This document shows positions 45,205-56,787 of a stretch of 64,000 nt of DNA, piece after piece. The DNA is from Maniola hyperantus. Lineage: Eukaryota > Arthropoda > Insecta > Lepidoptera > Nymphalidae. The translations under genes and the position numbers were made by a program. The notes under the pieces are model-generated. The model was given only the letters and a program-made list of their open reading frames with translations, searched no databases and had not been told where the DNA came from. The stretch's first letter is position 1, and every line of letters starts with the position of its first letter. The stretch spans positions 434,001 to 498,000 of the forward strand of contig NC_048555.1 in assembly GCF_902806685.2 (NCBI RefSeq), read 5' to 3'.

Positions 45205-45540
45205 TCGTTTTGCCACTTTGTCGTCAGTTCTATTTTATTTTCGCCCCGACAGACGACGCGCGACGGCGACGCCCGCGGCCAAGTTTCGGTTGTAAGCGGA
45301 GTTGACAGGACCAGCTTCTGCCAACTTGTTACTTTGCCACACTTTGCGACTCTTTGCTGTTTTTCCTTTCCCGTCTACTTAGCTTTTTACTGTCTAACCT
45401 TATTTTAACTACGACTTTTCTCATACCAAATTTGAAAAAATTGTTTTTAGCGAATCGCTCGCACGATTCAGAACGCTTCGCAAAACTGTACGAATTGATT
45501 CGCATCGCACATTCTTCCGATGTTTGTCTTTGGACAAATC
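45205..45540. other. GC-rich block, possible promoter or 5' UTR
   Basis: CCCCGACAGACGACGCGCGA and GGCGACGCCCGCGGCCAAGT at 45240-45290 stand out from AT-rich surroundings. No repeat relative in the window and no clear start codon context. Confidence 0.25.
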
Positions 45541-45542
45541 CT

Positions 45543-45780
45543 TAATAAAAATATACTTAAGGAAAAGGTGACTGACTGACTGAATGACTGACTGACTGAT
45601 CTATCAACGCACAGCTTAAACGACTGGACGGATCGGGCTGAAATTTGGCAAGCAGATAGCTATTATGACGTAGGCATCCGCTAAGAAAGGATTTTTGAAA
45701 ATTCAACCCCTAAGGGGGTGAAATAGGGGTTTGAAGTTTGTGTAGTCCACACGGACGAAGTCGCGAGCATAAGCTAGTCC
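45543..45780. repeat. GACTGACTGA-family repeat, full length
   Basis: AGGAAAAGGTGACTGACTGA to GAGCATAAGCTAGTCCTTAA. CCTTAATAAAAA occurs just before (45540) and just after (45779), a likely target duplication of about 12 bp. Confidence 0.8.
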
Positions 45781-46334
45781 TTAATAAAAAAAATACGTTT
45801 CACTATCATTGAGTTAATAGGTTGGTTATGTTGGCATTGGTTATGTTAGTAAGACGTCTTGCGGTGCGAAATTACATCTCAATTTTTTGCGTTGCGAACA
45901 TAGAGTTACCAAAATCGATGGTTGACAATTTGCAACGCAGTACTACTTCTACGACTATATGGGTGCTTTGTATTTTCCTATTCTACATTTCAGCTTATTT
46001 ATCTTTTCCTCGGTAAAGGTAATCGGGCATTTTAGTACTTATGGAAACCATACCCACGGCGACGGAAACAAGCGAAATTCTGATCTACAATGACATAGGT
46101 CGCATTGTTGTGGCTGGGTCATGGGAATGAAAAAATTGAAATAATTTTTATACAATGCAATAAAAAATACTGATTTACTCTCTCTTCAATGTTTAGCAAC
46201 TTCTATCCCCCATCGATTTTGAATCAAATATTTATACGTATTGAAAAGTTATAATATTTATGTTTGATTTAAAACTAATTTGGTTTATGTCCGCCACTTT
46301 TGGCAAAGGAGGTCAGAAGCCTGTGTTTACACAG

Positions 46335-46550
46335 ATTGCTCATATTATAACTGCGAAAGTGTGTTTGTTTGTTGGGTTGTTCGTTTGTTGGTTCGTCCTT
46401 CAATCACGTCGCAATGGAGCAACGGATCGACATGCTTTTTTGCATGAGTAAAAGACCTGGAGAGTGACATAGGGTACTTTATCCCGGAAAATCAAAGAAT
46501 TCCCACGGGATTTTCAAAAACCTAAATCCACGCGGACGAATTAGCTCATT
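46335..46550. repeat. CCCGTGGG-family repeat, reverse copy
   Basis: GCTCATATTATAACTGCGAA, GTTGGTTCGTCCTTCAATCA, CCCACGGGATTTTCAAAAAC. Confidence 0.75.
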
Positions 46551-46763
46551 GGGAATATTTTAAAAATGATCTTGTCTAAGGTGTCGCCTTTTTTACAACT
46601 TCAGGTTTGTCTGACAGTCAAAATGTATTTTGAGTCTGTCTCATCATTAACCTTTGAAGTCTGTACGCTTTTTGTGTGTACTTTTTGCTCGTTTGACTTT
46701 TAGCTGTTGCCGTTCAAGGTTAGAGTTTAGCTATTTTAACTTGCAGATATTGTTAGTTGTTAT

Positions 46764-46915
46764 ACGCGAAAGGTTGAGATGGCAATAGGGGTGGGGACGC
46801 CCTGTACACCCGCACAGCCGCCGCGCTAACACGGCGCGCGGTACCGCAGGTGACATGCGGGTGTGCGTCGCGTCCGTCCGCCTCATACCCCGATTGCCAT
46901 CTCGACCTGTCGCGA
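46764..46915. mobile_element. GC-rich palindromic MITE, copy 2
   Basis: CGCGAAAGGTTGAGATGGCA at the left, GATTGCCATCTCGACCTGTC at the right, with a GC-rich centre. Confidence 0.7.
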
Positions 46916-47089
46916 ACTATACTTACCTAATTCAAATTTCAATAGACAGTCAGAAACAGCCTTCGCTTTTAATAAATAAACAATCACAGATTAGGTATTG
47001 GTATTTCGTTACTATTCTAAGACTTACACATAGTACTTACATATTTATTACTTAGGTACTTATACAAACACATATTTACTTATTTTTAA

Positions 47090-47297
47090 CTAGCTTATTC
47101 CCGCGACTTCGTCCGCGTGGACTACACAAATTTCAATCTCCTACTTTACACCCTTAGGGGTATAATTTTCAAAAATCCTTTCTTAGCGGATTCCTACGTC
47201 ATAATAGCTATATGCATGCCCAACCCGATCCGTTCAGTAGTTTAAGCTGTGCGTTGATAGATCAGTCAGTCAGTCACCTTTTTCTTTTATATATACT
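47090..47297. repeat. GACTGACTGA-family repeat, reverse copy
   Basis: CTAGCTTATTCCCGCGACTT to CAGTCAGTCACCTTTTTCTT, with a small deletion in the ATGCCAAATTTCAGCCC part. Confidence 0.8.
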
Positions 47298-47432
47298 TAT
47301 TTAGATTTTAGAGCTTTAAGCCTGAGCCCATGTGCAAGTAGCCCATGTGCCATGGATTTGATAAATTCGAATTGTGTACATCGGCAAATAAACCTAAGAC
47401 TATTAACTAGGCACGAGACACCTATTACTAGG

Positions 47433-47579
47433 TTCGTGACAAGTTGTCATAGCAATCGGGGTATGAGGTGGGGGGACGCCCCCCACACCGGCACGTCACC
47501 TGCGATATCCCCCAGGTTAGCGCGGGGGCTGTGCGGATGTGCGGGGCATCCCCACTCCGATTGCCATGTCGACAGGCGA
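47433..47579. mobile_element. GC-rich palindromic MITE, copy 3
   Basis: GCAATCGGGGTATGAGGTGG at the left, CCACTCCGATTGCCATGTCG at the right. Confidence 0.7.
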
Positions 47580-47589
47580 ATAGTCGTTT

Positions 47590-48305
47590 AGGGCTTAGGT
47601 AATAAATAAGACACAAGAAAAAACATAATACATTATTTATTGGGTCTTAAACGATTAATAGACTAGATATCTATCACCTTTCGAGAACATAAAAACATTA
47701 TTACCTAATGATCACAAACACCTTAATTACTATCCTTAATAACTTAATTTGTTTTTTATTACCTTTTGGTATCACTGTCGACGATTATCGACTCTATCAT
47801 GAAATCACTACATTATTTATCTAGTGAGCTATGAAAATTGGAAACTCTTCCGAAAATCTGGACATCTGCACTCTTCAGGCTTTACCTGTGCTGTGCGGTT
47901 GCGTATCTACGCACTTTGTTTATGTCAATTACCATGAGACTTTTCGGTTCCAACGGAAATTGCCCCCACGGTTTTCGTACTTTGCAATATTTAAAGTTCA
48001 CAAAGTATCTAATGTCGGTCCTGAGGACCTGTCAAGTATCGTACTGTTCAAGTCCTGAAGATATGAACAATACGATAATTGGGTATTTGACTACATCTAA
48101 AATAAATAGAGGGTCTTCCAAAATACGTGAAATCCACGTCCTTTGTTGGTTTTAAGTGTAATAACCATTTTAAATTATCGATTAAACTAAAAAAGCACGT
48201 CAAATGATTGTGACGTCACACACTGGTATTTCATAGAATCTCGCATACTAAGCGCGCGTTTTGACGTTTGATAAAAAGTTACTGATTTGACTAGTTGTCA
48301 AATAC
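47590..48305. other. 3' flank of the minus-strand esterase
   Basis: No repeat recognised. TTTATT near 47755 reads AATAAA on the minus strand and could be a poly(A) signal about 550 bases after the stop. Short plus frames here have no motif. Confidence 0.35.
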
Positions 48306-48309
48306 CGTA

Positions 48310-51300
48310 TTAATAATGGCCATACGAATCGTTAGTAAGATGTTTGAACCCGTATCGCCTCCGCCTGTACTTGGAGTAGGTGCAGTTCCAGAAGCGCAGC
48401 ATGTGCTGGTCCCACAGCGGCGCGGTGCGCAGGCGCCGGTCGATCACCAGCGCCAGCGGGTTGGCGGAGCGACTCGCGCGCCAGCGGATGGGGATGAGGC
48501 TGGACGTCTTTGGTGTTGGGTCACTGGAAACAAATAACCAGTCAAGTGTGAGTCGGACGAAGGGTTCCGTACCATTGTACAAGAAATAACAATTTTTAGG
48601 GTTCCGTACCTCAAAAGGAAAAAAAAGGAACGAAGAAAGAAGCATCATTTTGTTGTCTGTCGGTCTGTCTGTCTGTCTATCTGTCTATTTGTTTGTCTGT
48701 CCGTCGTGTTTGTCAAAAAAACCTATAGGGTTCTTCCCGTTGACCTAGAATCATGAAATTTGGTAGGTAGGTAGACCTTATAGCATAAATAAAGGAATAA
48801 ATCTGAAAACCGTGGTTACATCACAAAAAGAATTTAAAATGTGTTCATGAACAAAGTACCTAATGTCAATTTTCAAAGTAAGATAACTATACCAAGTGGG
48901 GTATCATAGGAAAGGGCTTTACCTGTACATTCTAAAACAGATATTAATTTTTATAATTTTTTTATAGTGTTTCACCTACACTTGAAGGAAATTTTCTAAA
49001 TAATTTTAAATACACATCAAAAATTGCGAACCGGCAGGAATCGAACCCGCGTCTCCTGGCGCGCGCTCCTCGGGCGCGATCCCAGGAGACGCGGGTTCGA
49101 TTCCTGCCGGTTCGCAATTTTTGATGTGTATTTAAAATTATTTAGATATTAATTTATTTTTCTGCATAATATTTTTTGATTTATCGTACAAAATGTCGAA
49201 AAAATACAGTTGTTGTACGGAACCCTCGGTACGCGAAGCCGGCTATAGGCTTGTCAAAGTCAAAGTCAAAGTCAAAGTCAAAGTCAAATGATTTATTCAA
49301 AATAGGTAATAAATTACTCGTATTGATAGTCTGGTATGGTGTTACATTTGTAAGATATAGTGGTGATAATTATTACGCAAACTTAAAACTAAAGCTACGA
49401 GGGTTCCAAACGCGCCCAGGTCTGAGAAGAGCCCACAACAAACTCAGCTTGGAAACATGAGTATGGCAGTTTCAGTACGAATATGTTCCAGTACGAACAT
49501 TATTAAATTGTTGGGTGGCATGTCTAAAGTGAGTGGTAACCAGAGGAGGCCGAAGGCAGCTATTATAATCAAACCTACATGCTAGACCATTCAAATTTAT
49601 TAATACAAGATCTAATTAGGATTAGAGACAGTAGACCTCGTCTAGCCATTTCTCAAGGTCCCGTTTTGTTGTATATCGTATTATTGTAGTTATATCACGT
49701 AACATGATGAGGTCAAATGTGATTAAATATAAAACCTTGGCCTCCTTCGTTTTCGCCGGTTCTTTTTTACGAAAAACCACTGTGACGCATCGGTTCGAAT
49801 ATTAATGTCCTGAATCAGAATTTCTGAAAATGGTGATAGCCTAGTGGTTAACATTTCGACCTCCTATTCCTATTTTAGGAGGTTGAGGTTCGAACTTCTA
49901 ATTTTTCGGAGTTATGTGCGTTTCTAAAGCAATTAAATTTAATATCTCTTGTTTTAACGGCGAAGAAAGACATATCGTGAGGAAACCTGCATGCCTGAGA
50001 GTTCTCCATAATGTTCTCGATGGTGTGTGAAGTCTGGCAATCCGCACTTGGCCAAACCTTTCTCATTCTGTGAGGAGACCAGAGATCATTGGTCATGATG
50101 ATTATGATAAAAATTATGCTCCTGAAAACAAGCATATTATATAATCGAAGATTATGTAAATGATAAAAGAACGTGGATTTGACAGCAGCTCACTCCAGCA
50201 ATGCGCGGGACAGCTATTACTTTATACATGGCATAATATTGTATATCAAATCTTCGAAAAGAGCAACCGCCGAGTTTCTTGCTGTTTCTTCTCTGTAGGA
50301 AAGGCATTACGAACCAGTGGTGGCATTTGACGATTCAAAAGTGCTTGTAAAATTTAATTCAATTAAACTATTTTGATTTTTGTTTTTTTTTGTTTTTGAA
50401 AGCTTACCTATACTTGGCAAAGTTCGTCCACATAGTGACCATACGCTCCACCATCTTCATCTCCAAATATCTCGTCGGCAAAGGAAATGTATACGGCTTG
50501 AACATATACATCAGCTCGTCACCATGTGAGGCCCCTCCATTGAACATAAACCCTGAGATGAACTTCGCCATGTTTATATACCCGTTGTATTTAAATAGAT
50601 AGTAGTATATAGGTTGGTCTGTTGTCTTAGCGTACATGCTGGATTCTATAGCACTCGGGTACTTTATATGGAGGTCAGAAGATAAATCTACCAGTTGCAT
50701 AAGCAGATCTTTCTTCGAAGATAAGTAATGATTTAAAATATTTGCAACTGTATCATTTTTGACTGCTTCCGAAGGGAATTCTAAGTCATCTTGTATGAAA
50801 TCGTAAGCGTCTACTTCGTCTTCGATTCTGCTTATTTCATTACCGTGGGTTTTACTTACGAAGTATATACCTTCGTTGTCATTGTACCCGATTATAATAG
50901 GCATTTTGTTATAATTCCCCGATTCGATTATATCAGTTGGATAGTCAGTTAGTATTGGGTTAACTCCTGATATATTCTTCTCAACGCACGGAACAAATAG
51001 TACGTCTGCAGTAACATAATCTCTATGTTTTGAATATTTGATAGCAGATATTAATTCTTCAACACTTCTATTTGAAAGGATATTGTACATTTCATGAGGA
51101 TCGGTGCCATTGTAACCGAATTCTTTGGAAATTTTAGCCGCTGTTTTTATTGGGTCGTGTTGAATTGCCCAGGGAGCTATTGTGGCGCCACTTTGTAAAA
51201 TCGCTCTGTGAAATAGACCTTTGGCTGCTGGTGCTAGAAACAAATACGAGATAGATACAGCACCAGCGCTTTCTCCGAATAATGTGACATTATCAGGGTC

Positions 51301-52421
51301 TCCTCCAAACGCTGCTATGTTTTTCTTAAGCCATTTAAGTGCAGCGATTTGGTCTTTCAACCCAGCGTTCCCAGGTGCTTCTTTGATACCTAAGCAAAGG
51401 AATCCTTCTACGTTTAGTCTGTAGTTGATTCCTACGAAGACAACGCCATGTTGCACGAAGAAATCTGGACCGTACAAAAACGTAGTCCCGGCACCTTCGA
51501 GGAAGCATCCTCCATGGATGAAAACCATTACTGGGAGAAGGTTCCCTGGGGTTCGATCCACTGGGGTGTAGACGTTTAGTTTCAAGCAGTTTTCGTCCCC
51601 GACTATGATGGGGCCAAACATCCTTTGAGGGCAACGGGTGTTTTCGTTTCGGGCTTCGAAGATTCCTTCCCATTTTGGTGGAGGCAGTGGTGCCTGGAAA
51701 TTGAAATTAATGCGACTTTGTTTATAAGTTGTATTTTTTTAAATGTAATAAGCCAATATAGCAACTTAATAGAATATCGAGAACACGTTGACTATTTTCC
51801 GTGAACATATTTTGCAGTGCCAGAGGAACTGTAATGCAGGTTTTTTAGATGCTTCGTAATTTAGATTTTAGTTTATTAAATAAGTTTCTATCTGAGTAGG
51901 TATGATAATCATTATACTTTAGGTAATTTAAGTGTGTTTACGAGTTATAGGTAGGTACCTAAAGATTCTAAAAATTCTTTCATACATACTGCTATAAATT
52001 ATATCACGCGGACGAAGTCGCGGTCAAAAGCTATAGTAACTCATAAAGAATTTATCAAGTTGCAGGCATGCAGAAATAAAATAAGTATCTACCTACCAAT
52101 AGCACAGAATATATAATAGTACTAACGCCAATAGTTATAATACTTAATTAATTCAATATGGTCAGAGGTCGTCATAATATAAGAAATTAGTTATGCAGGT
52201 ATTTTATTGCATTGAATTTTGTTTATTTATATGTGAAAATTCCAACAAGAGTTACGGCTATAGAAGACGTTTGTGTGTTAGTATGTATTAGTAATAAATA
52301 CTGTACGTTACCACTTACCTCCCAAACTATCTACAATGTTGTATGAGCCTCATAAGCGCAGCGGTTAGGAAGTGATCTTAAAGATCGATGTTCAAACCCT
52401 TCCATTATACCTACATACACA

Positions 52422-52499
<78 letters not shown>

Positions 52500-52779
52500 C
52501 GCTCGCACGCACGCACAAACATAAAAACCTTAAAGTTACAGAGGAGCAGTCCTAGTCAAGTTTAACATGACTATTAGAAAAAAATTATGAATATACTTAA
52601 ATAGATACCTGAAATCGATTCCTTTTATCGACAGTAGCATACGGGATCCCCAAATACATGTAAATCCTTCCGTCGTCGCTCACTGTCCCCCTGACTAGCC
52701 CACTCCCCACTCTCACCACCGGCGCCGGCTCTTTTACTAAATTCGCGAAAATCAGCGACAATAGCGCCAACCACTTCAT
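48310..52779 (-). CDS. Secreted carboxylesterase (GESAG type), three exons, complete
   Basis: Complement exons 52779-52609, 51693-50408 and 48523-48310 give 557 codons including TAA, or 556 residues, normal for insect carboxylesterases. The first exon encodes a signal peptide (MKWLALLSLIFANLV) and ends in NRFQ. The catalytic set is intact: oxyanion-hole HGG (FIHGGCF), Ser199 in GESAG, Glu331 in NDNEG and His447 in GASHGDE, with LKDQIAALKWLKKN before the nucleophile. The last exon reads SDPTPKTSSLIPIRW, then a basic, aromatic tail ending in GHY. Intron phases (0, 2) match the esterase at 36421-39076, so the two are paralogs lying tail to tail. The 1.9-kb second intron is filled with repeats. 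Likely role: extracellular ester hydrolysis (xenobiotic, odorant or dietary esters); the substrate cannot be read from the sequence. Confidence 0.95.
48540..49225. repeat. GTTCCGTAC-family repeat split by the tRNA-like hairpin insert
   Basis: TTAGGGTTCCGTACCTCAAA at 48596 to GTACAAAATGTCGAAAAAAT and GTACGGAACCCTCG at 49215. Host sequence is continuous once 48961-49155 is removed. Fills part of esterase intron 2. Confidence 0.8.
48961..49143. mobile_element. Insert with tRNA-like hairpin and 12-bp target duplication
   Basis: Flanked by AGATATTAATTT at 48949-48960 and 49144-49155 inside a GTTCCGTAC-family repeat, in intron 2 of the minus-strand esterase. It contains a perfect 63-bp inverted repeat (48997-49059 and 49082-49144) with a 22-bp GC-rich loop. 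Each arm carries GGTTCGATTCC, the pol III B-box sequence. The long duplication suggests LINE-assisted (target-primed) insertion. Confidence 0.75.
49250..49290. repeat. (AAAGTC)n short tandem and adjoining repeat start
   Basis: Six GTCAAA units lead into a repeat (TGATTTATTCAAAATAGG, to about 49460) also present at 59665-59850 inside the LTR element (ACTCAAATCCTTTATTCAAA; GGTTCCAAACGCGCC). Confidence 0.8.
49835..50110 (+). mobile_element. SINE copy (GATGAT family) in esterase intron 2
   Basis: Head GGTGATAGCCTAGTGGTTA with an altered anticodon region (CTATTCCTATTTTAGG), then the body; the end is degenerate. Confidence 0.7.
52343..52408 (+). mobile_element. tRNA-like SINE head next to a (CA)n tract
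   Basis: GCGCAGCGGTTAGGAAGTGA and GATGTTCAAACCC resemble A and B boxes. The fragment runs straight into the CA repeat. It lies in intron 1 of the minus-strand esterase. Confidence 0.45.
52419..52511. repeat. (CA)n microsatellite in esterase intron 1
   Basis: About 38 CA units, then CG interruptions (ACGCACACACGCTCGCACGC). Confidence 0.95.
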
Positions 52780-53337
52780 TTTCTTACACTAACTTTTAAA
52801 TTTCGAACACACTCACTGTCATTTTGAAAGACCTATTTTCAAGGAGGCATTTTGACAGTCCGATTCACTTTTCAAAGAAAATGTTTGTATTTTACGAAAT
52901 TTCACATTAAAAAAAACACTTTTAATTAATTCATAAATATTTTGAGAAATCCATACATAATTTAAAAGAATAATTATTTTGAGAGGCCCACACTCTGCCT
53001 ATTTTCCGTTACCCGATATTTGTGTAAAGTAAACGCACAGCTACACTTTTTGAACGAAACGATGAAGAGTTTTCAAATTTCGAACATTGTTTTGAGCGAC
53101 CCGAAATTTTCCCGGCATTTTGAGTGACCCGATTTTACTAAAGAGCGCGATCACATCGCTTGTTTAGCAAACTCGATAATAATATTTCTTGGGTGATTTG
53201 TTGAGGGTTTTCTCGTCAAGGGCACACACTGACACGTTCGGAACTTAGCGCGTGGGGCAATACAATGTGTAATGTTAGCCACGGTTAATGTGTGCGTGCT
53301 CAGTTACAACTACAAGTTTAACTTTTAAAATAACTAG

Positions 53338-53688
53338 CGACGCGCCCCGTCTTCGCACGGGTTGAATTTCCCGAAAATGCCATCTTATTGGGGCAGCTAC
53401 TTTATAAAGAAAACTATAACACAATGCTACGAGTTCTAGATCCATCGCGAATCCATTTAATAAATTAAATAGGGGATGAAAGTTCGTATGAAAGTTCGTA
53501 ACTTAAAAACTTCGTAACTTATCGAATAAAACTATTATAAGGCTAGCTTTAAGTTTTATTGTAATATTTCACATTAAAAAAAGGTAAAACTTAATAATAA
53601 GTATCCTGACTTTTAGAAATTTCCCCCCTCCCCCACTGATTTTCAAAAACTCCACTCGCGCAAATCTGGGGCGTGTCAGCTAGTCTTA
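53338..53688. mobile_element. Repeat with GCGCCCC/GGGGCGTGTC ends
   Basis: TAGCGACGCGCCCCGTCTTC at the left and CTGGGGCGTGTCAGCTAGTC at the right; the ends are loosely inverted. Upstream of the minus-strand esterase. Confidence 0.5.
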
Positions 53689-53859
53689 ATTATAATTTCT
53701 AGATTATATTACGCACATTATTTTATTAATATGACAGGCAGTTACGATAACGCAACCTCAATTTTCTTATCAATTTGTTTGTATTCATGTCCTTATAGTG
53801 TCCAATAAGAGATAAGAATATTATTATTACTTATTAACAAAATATGTAGCCTGTAGCCG

Positions 53860-53960
53860 ACGACGTCCACTGCTGGACATAGGCCTCTTGTGGGGAGTTC
53901 CACATGCCACGGTCTAGAATCCAATGACTCATTTGATGTTGTCTGCCCAAGTGACTCTTG
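53860..53960 (-). pseudogene. Short RTE-like LINE tail fragment, antisense
   Basis: GACGTCCACTGCTGGACATA and the following CCACGGTCTAGAATCC match the antisense RTE tail. Confidence 0.55.
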
Positions 53961-54329
53961 CCTTTACACAAGTTTACTTAAATAGTTTCCTCATAAAAAA
54001 CCGGCCAAGTGTGAGTTGGACACGCGCACTGGGTTCCGTACAATGACTTTGCAGACTCGCAAACTTTTCACGGACAAAGTAATTTCCAAAGGTGTGACAT
54101 GTAGCGTACAGCAAAGTAACAGATGGACACTTGCTCAATGTCTAGATTGGGAAACTGTTGCGTTATGCGTAAAGTGCTAAGCCTATTACTGCACTTATAG
54201 GTACCAGTAGTCACCTTACACTAGTATTAAAGGTGAGGCAACCAACATACAGTAGCCGGTAGTAAAGTTTTGTCGGTCTCAACGACAGAGGCAACGCTCT
54301 ACGAAACCGCTATCTTTTTTATTTATGTA

Positions 54330-54548
54330 TTACTAGATGATGCCCGCAATTTCATCCGCGTGGATTTAGGTTTTTTGAAATCCCGTGGGAACTTTAATTT
54401 TCCGCGATAAAAAAGTAGCCTATGGCCTTCCCCGGGATGTAAGCTAACTCTGTACAAAATTTCATCAAAATCGGTTGAACGGTTGGGCCGTAAAAACTTA
54501 ACAGACAGACAGACAGACACACTTTCGCATTTATAATATTAGTAATAG
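54330..54548. repeat. CCCGTGGG-family repeat, full length
   Basis: ACTAGATGATGCCCGCAATT to CATTTATAATATTAGTAATA. Confidence 0.8.
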
Positions 54549-54754
54549 TATGAAGGATAGGCAAACGCTTGACCACAATCAAACTTGATGGAAAGTGATG
54601 ATGTGGCCTAAGATGTCCATTGTCCACGCGTTCACTTAGAACATGCCTATTCACTCTTGTTTTAAAGATACCCGGGTTGTAATTGGTAGGAAACACATAT
54701 CGTGGAAGAGTATTCCAAACCTTGCCATGCGTATGAGGAATGATGACGCACAAA

Positions 54755-54968
54755 GTTTCGTGCGCTGACTGAATGATTGACTGATCTATCAACGCGCAGC
54801 TCAAACCACTGGACGGATCGGGCTGAAATTTGCCATGCATTGCCATGATAGCTATTATTACGTAGGCATCCGCTAAGGATTTTTGAAAATTCAACCTCTA
54901 AGGGGGTAAAATAGGGGTTCGAAATTTGTGTAGTCCACGCGGACGAAGTCGCGGGCATAAGCTAGTCT
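54755..54968. repeat. GACTGACTGA-family repeat
   Basis: GCTGACTGAATGATTGACTG to GTCGCGGGCATAAGCTAGTC. Confidence 0.75.
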
Positions 54969-54969
54969 A

Positions 54970-56235
54970 GTCTAAAATGAATTTCATACCAACATCTCTA
55001 CTTACTCCAAGATATCGCATTAAACGTCTTTCGGCGTTAGTACAGAGTCGCATACTAAATTTCTTCGGAGACGTCTCCCGGCGGTAGAGTGACTCCTTGG
55101 ACGATCTAACCTATGGACTTGTAACGCGCCTAATATTACGAATAAAAATTTCTGTCACTTTTGGTGCGGGACGAGGAAACAAAAAGAGGAGGAAGAGTGA
55201 CTCTATCGTCTGACGACCTCCCTGGCGTAGTGGAAAGCGCTGTGGTCTTATTAGTGGGATGTCCCGGGTTCGGTTTCTGGCAGGGGTTTAGAATTTTATA
55301 ATTTCTAAATTTCTGGTCTGGTCTGGTGGGAGGCTTCGGCCGTGGCTAGTTACCACCTTGCCGCCAAGCGATTTAGCGTTCCGGTACGATGCCGCGTAGA
55401 AACCAAAGGGGCATGAGTTTAATAAAAGTTCTTATTAGACTGCATCATCACTTACCACCAGGTGAGATTGCAGTCAATTTAAAAAATCTAGCGTCTTGTA
55501 GATCAGGATTCAGGTATCATTGTAGGGCGAGAAAGGTCGCCCATGGGAGGACTGGTCAAATTCGGTTGCAGGCATCGATATAAATGACAAGATATGCCCA
55601 AGCGAACAAAATTTTTCACGGTTTTGGAACCAAATAAACCTGCAACACCTCTTAGATACTAATGTACGACCCGTTTGAAATCCAGACGTCACTGAGGTTG
55701 CATTTATGCTAAAGCACCAATGAGTCGGTGCCATTTTGTTTGTTCAATAGCCCTGTCCATACGAAGTAATATATAAGTCAATGGCTGTGGGCAGTTCCGT
55801 GTGCGAGTGGACCAGACTATCGGCCAGCAGGGAGAAGTGAAGAATGCTCGTGAGGCACATAACGTCTGCCCCAATGACCTGTCCCTATAAACACGCCACT
55901 TTGTGATGGCCTCATGACCATTCCGCCAAGAGTAGGCGAAGAAGATGTAGTCTAGGCACTGTTGCGTACAAGAGCTGCCCACTACCGTAATTTTCCCTTT
56001 ACATAGTTTAAAACGCCCATGACATTGTCAAGGGCGAGTTGCGTACCTACCATCGGTTATTAACGTGTTTTTACGCTTTCAAGTCATTGATATGAAAACC
56101 TAAGACTATAAAAACTTTGAAGGACAGCTGTAGGATACCCATAATAGGATTCTAAAAAACTAAACTGCCTAAAAAACTACTGATGGTCGAAACTTTTTAC
56201 TACACTATTTCACTGATTACAAACGATTGTCTGCT
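54970..56235. other. Stretch without gene apart from a SINE
   Basis: Minus frames at 55510-55982 overlap each other with no family motif. 55740-55990 looks like unique sequence of moderate GC; not recognised. Confidence 0.35.
55212..55480 (+). mobile_element. Second tRNA-derived SINE family, slightly shortened
   Basis: Head CGACCTCCCTGGCGTAGTGG, B-box region CCCGGGTTCGGTTTCTGG, body TCTGGTCTGGTCTGG and end CACCAGGTGAGATTGCAGTC. Confidence 0.75.
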
Positions 56236-56239
56236 GAGG

Positions 56240-56550
56240 AGTTGAAAAAAAGAACCCTTATAGGATCCCTTTGTTGTCTGTCTGTCTGTCGGTCTGTCAA
56301 GAAACCTATAGGGTACTTCCTGTTGACCTAGAATCTTGAAATTTGGCAGGTAGGTGGGTCTTAAAGCAGACATTAGGGGAAAAATCTGAAAACCGTGAAT
56401 TTGTGGTTACATCACACAAAAAAATGTGACTAATAATTAGTATTTTCAATATTCGAAGCAAGATAACTATATCAAGTGGGGTACCATATGAAAGGACTGC
56501 ACCTGTGCATTCTAAAACAGATTTTTTTTTCATCACAGTTTTTAATTTAT
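56240..56550. repeat. GTTCCGTAC-family repeat, left half, split by the LTR element
   Basis: AACCCTTATAGGATCCCTTT through GTTGACCTAGAATCTTGAAA; the right half resumes at 61732. Confidence 0.8.
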
Positions 56551-56787
56551 TGTGACGCGCCGCGTCGCTACGACGGTACCGATGGCGCTTCGGCCGTTGT
56601 CGGCGGTAGCCGAGCTTGGGCGAGGGGGGGCGCGCTGGCGTGTGGGACGTCAGTCTGATCGAGCGCACGTGACAGTTTGTTTATTCCGTTAAGAAATTAT
56701 TGTAATGATTTGTATAAGTACAGAGTGTGACACAATTAATTATTGTAAATACAGAGATTCTCCTGTAATACAGTGTGTGATTTAATA
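56551..56787 (+). repeat. 5' LTR of the Ty3/Gypsy-type element
   Basis: Starts TGTGACGCGCC and ends TTTAATA. Base for base by eye it equals the 3' copy. The first 100 bases are GC-rich and the rest AT-rich. I found no convincing tRNA primer-binding site directly after it. Confidence 0.85.

Noticed and set aside
49021..49125. tRNA gene candidate in the hairpin arms
   Set aside because: Only a tRNA 3'-half-like sequence is present, mirrored in both arms; no A box or cloverleaf.
54394..54894. 166-codon minus frame
   Set aside because: Runs across two known interspersed repeats; its pieces recur in other repeat copies (for example 306-491 and 13077-13508).
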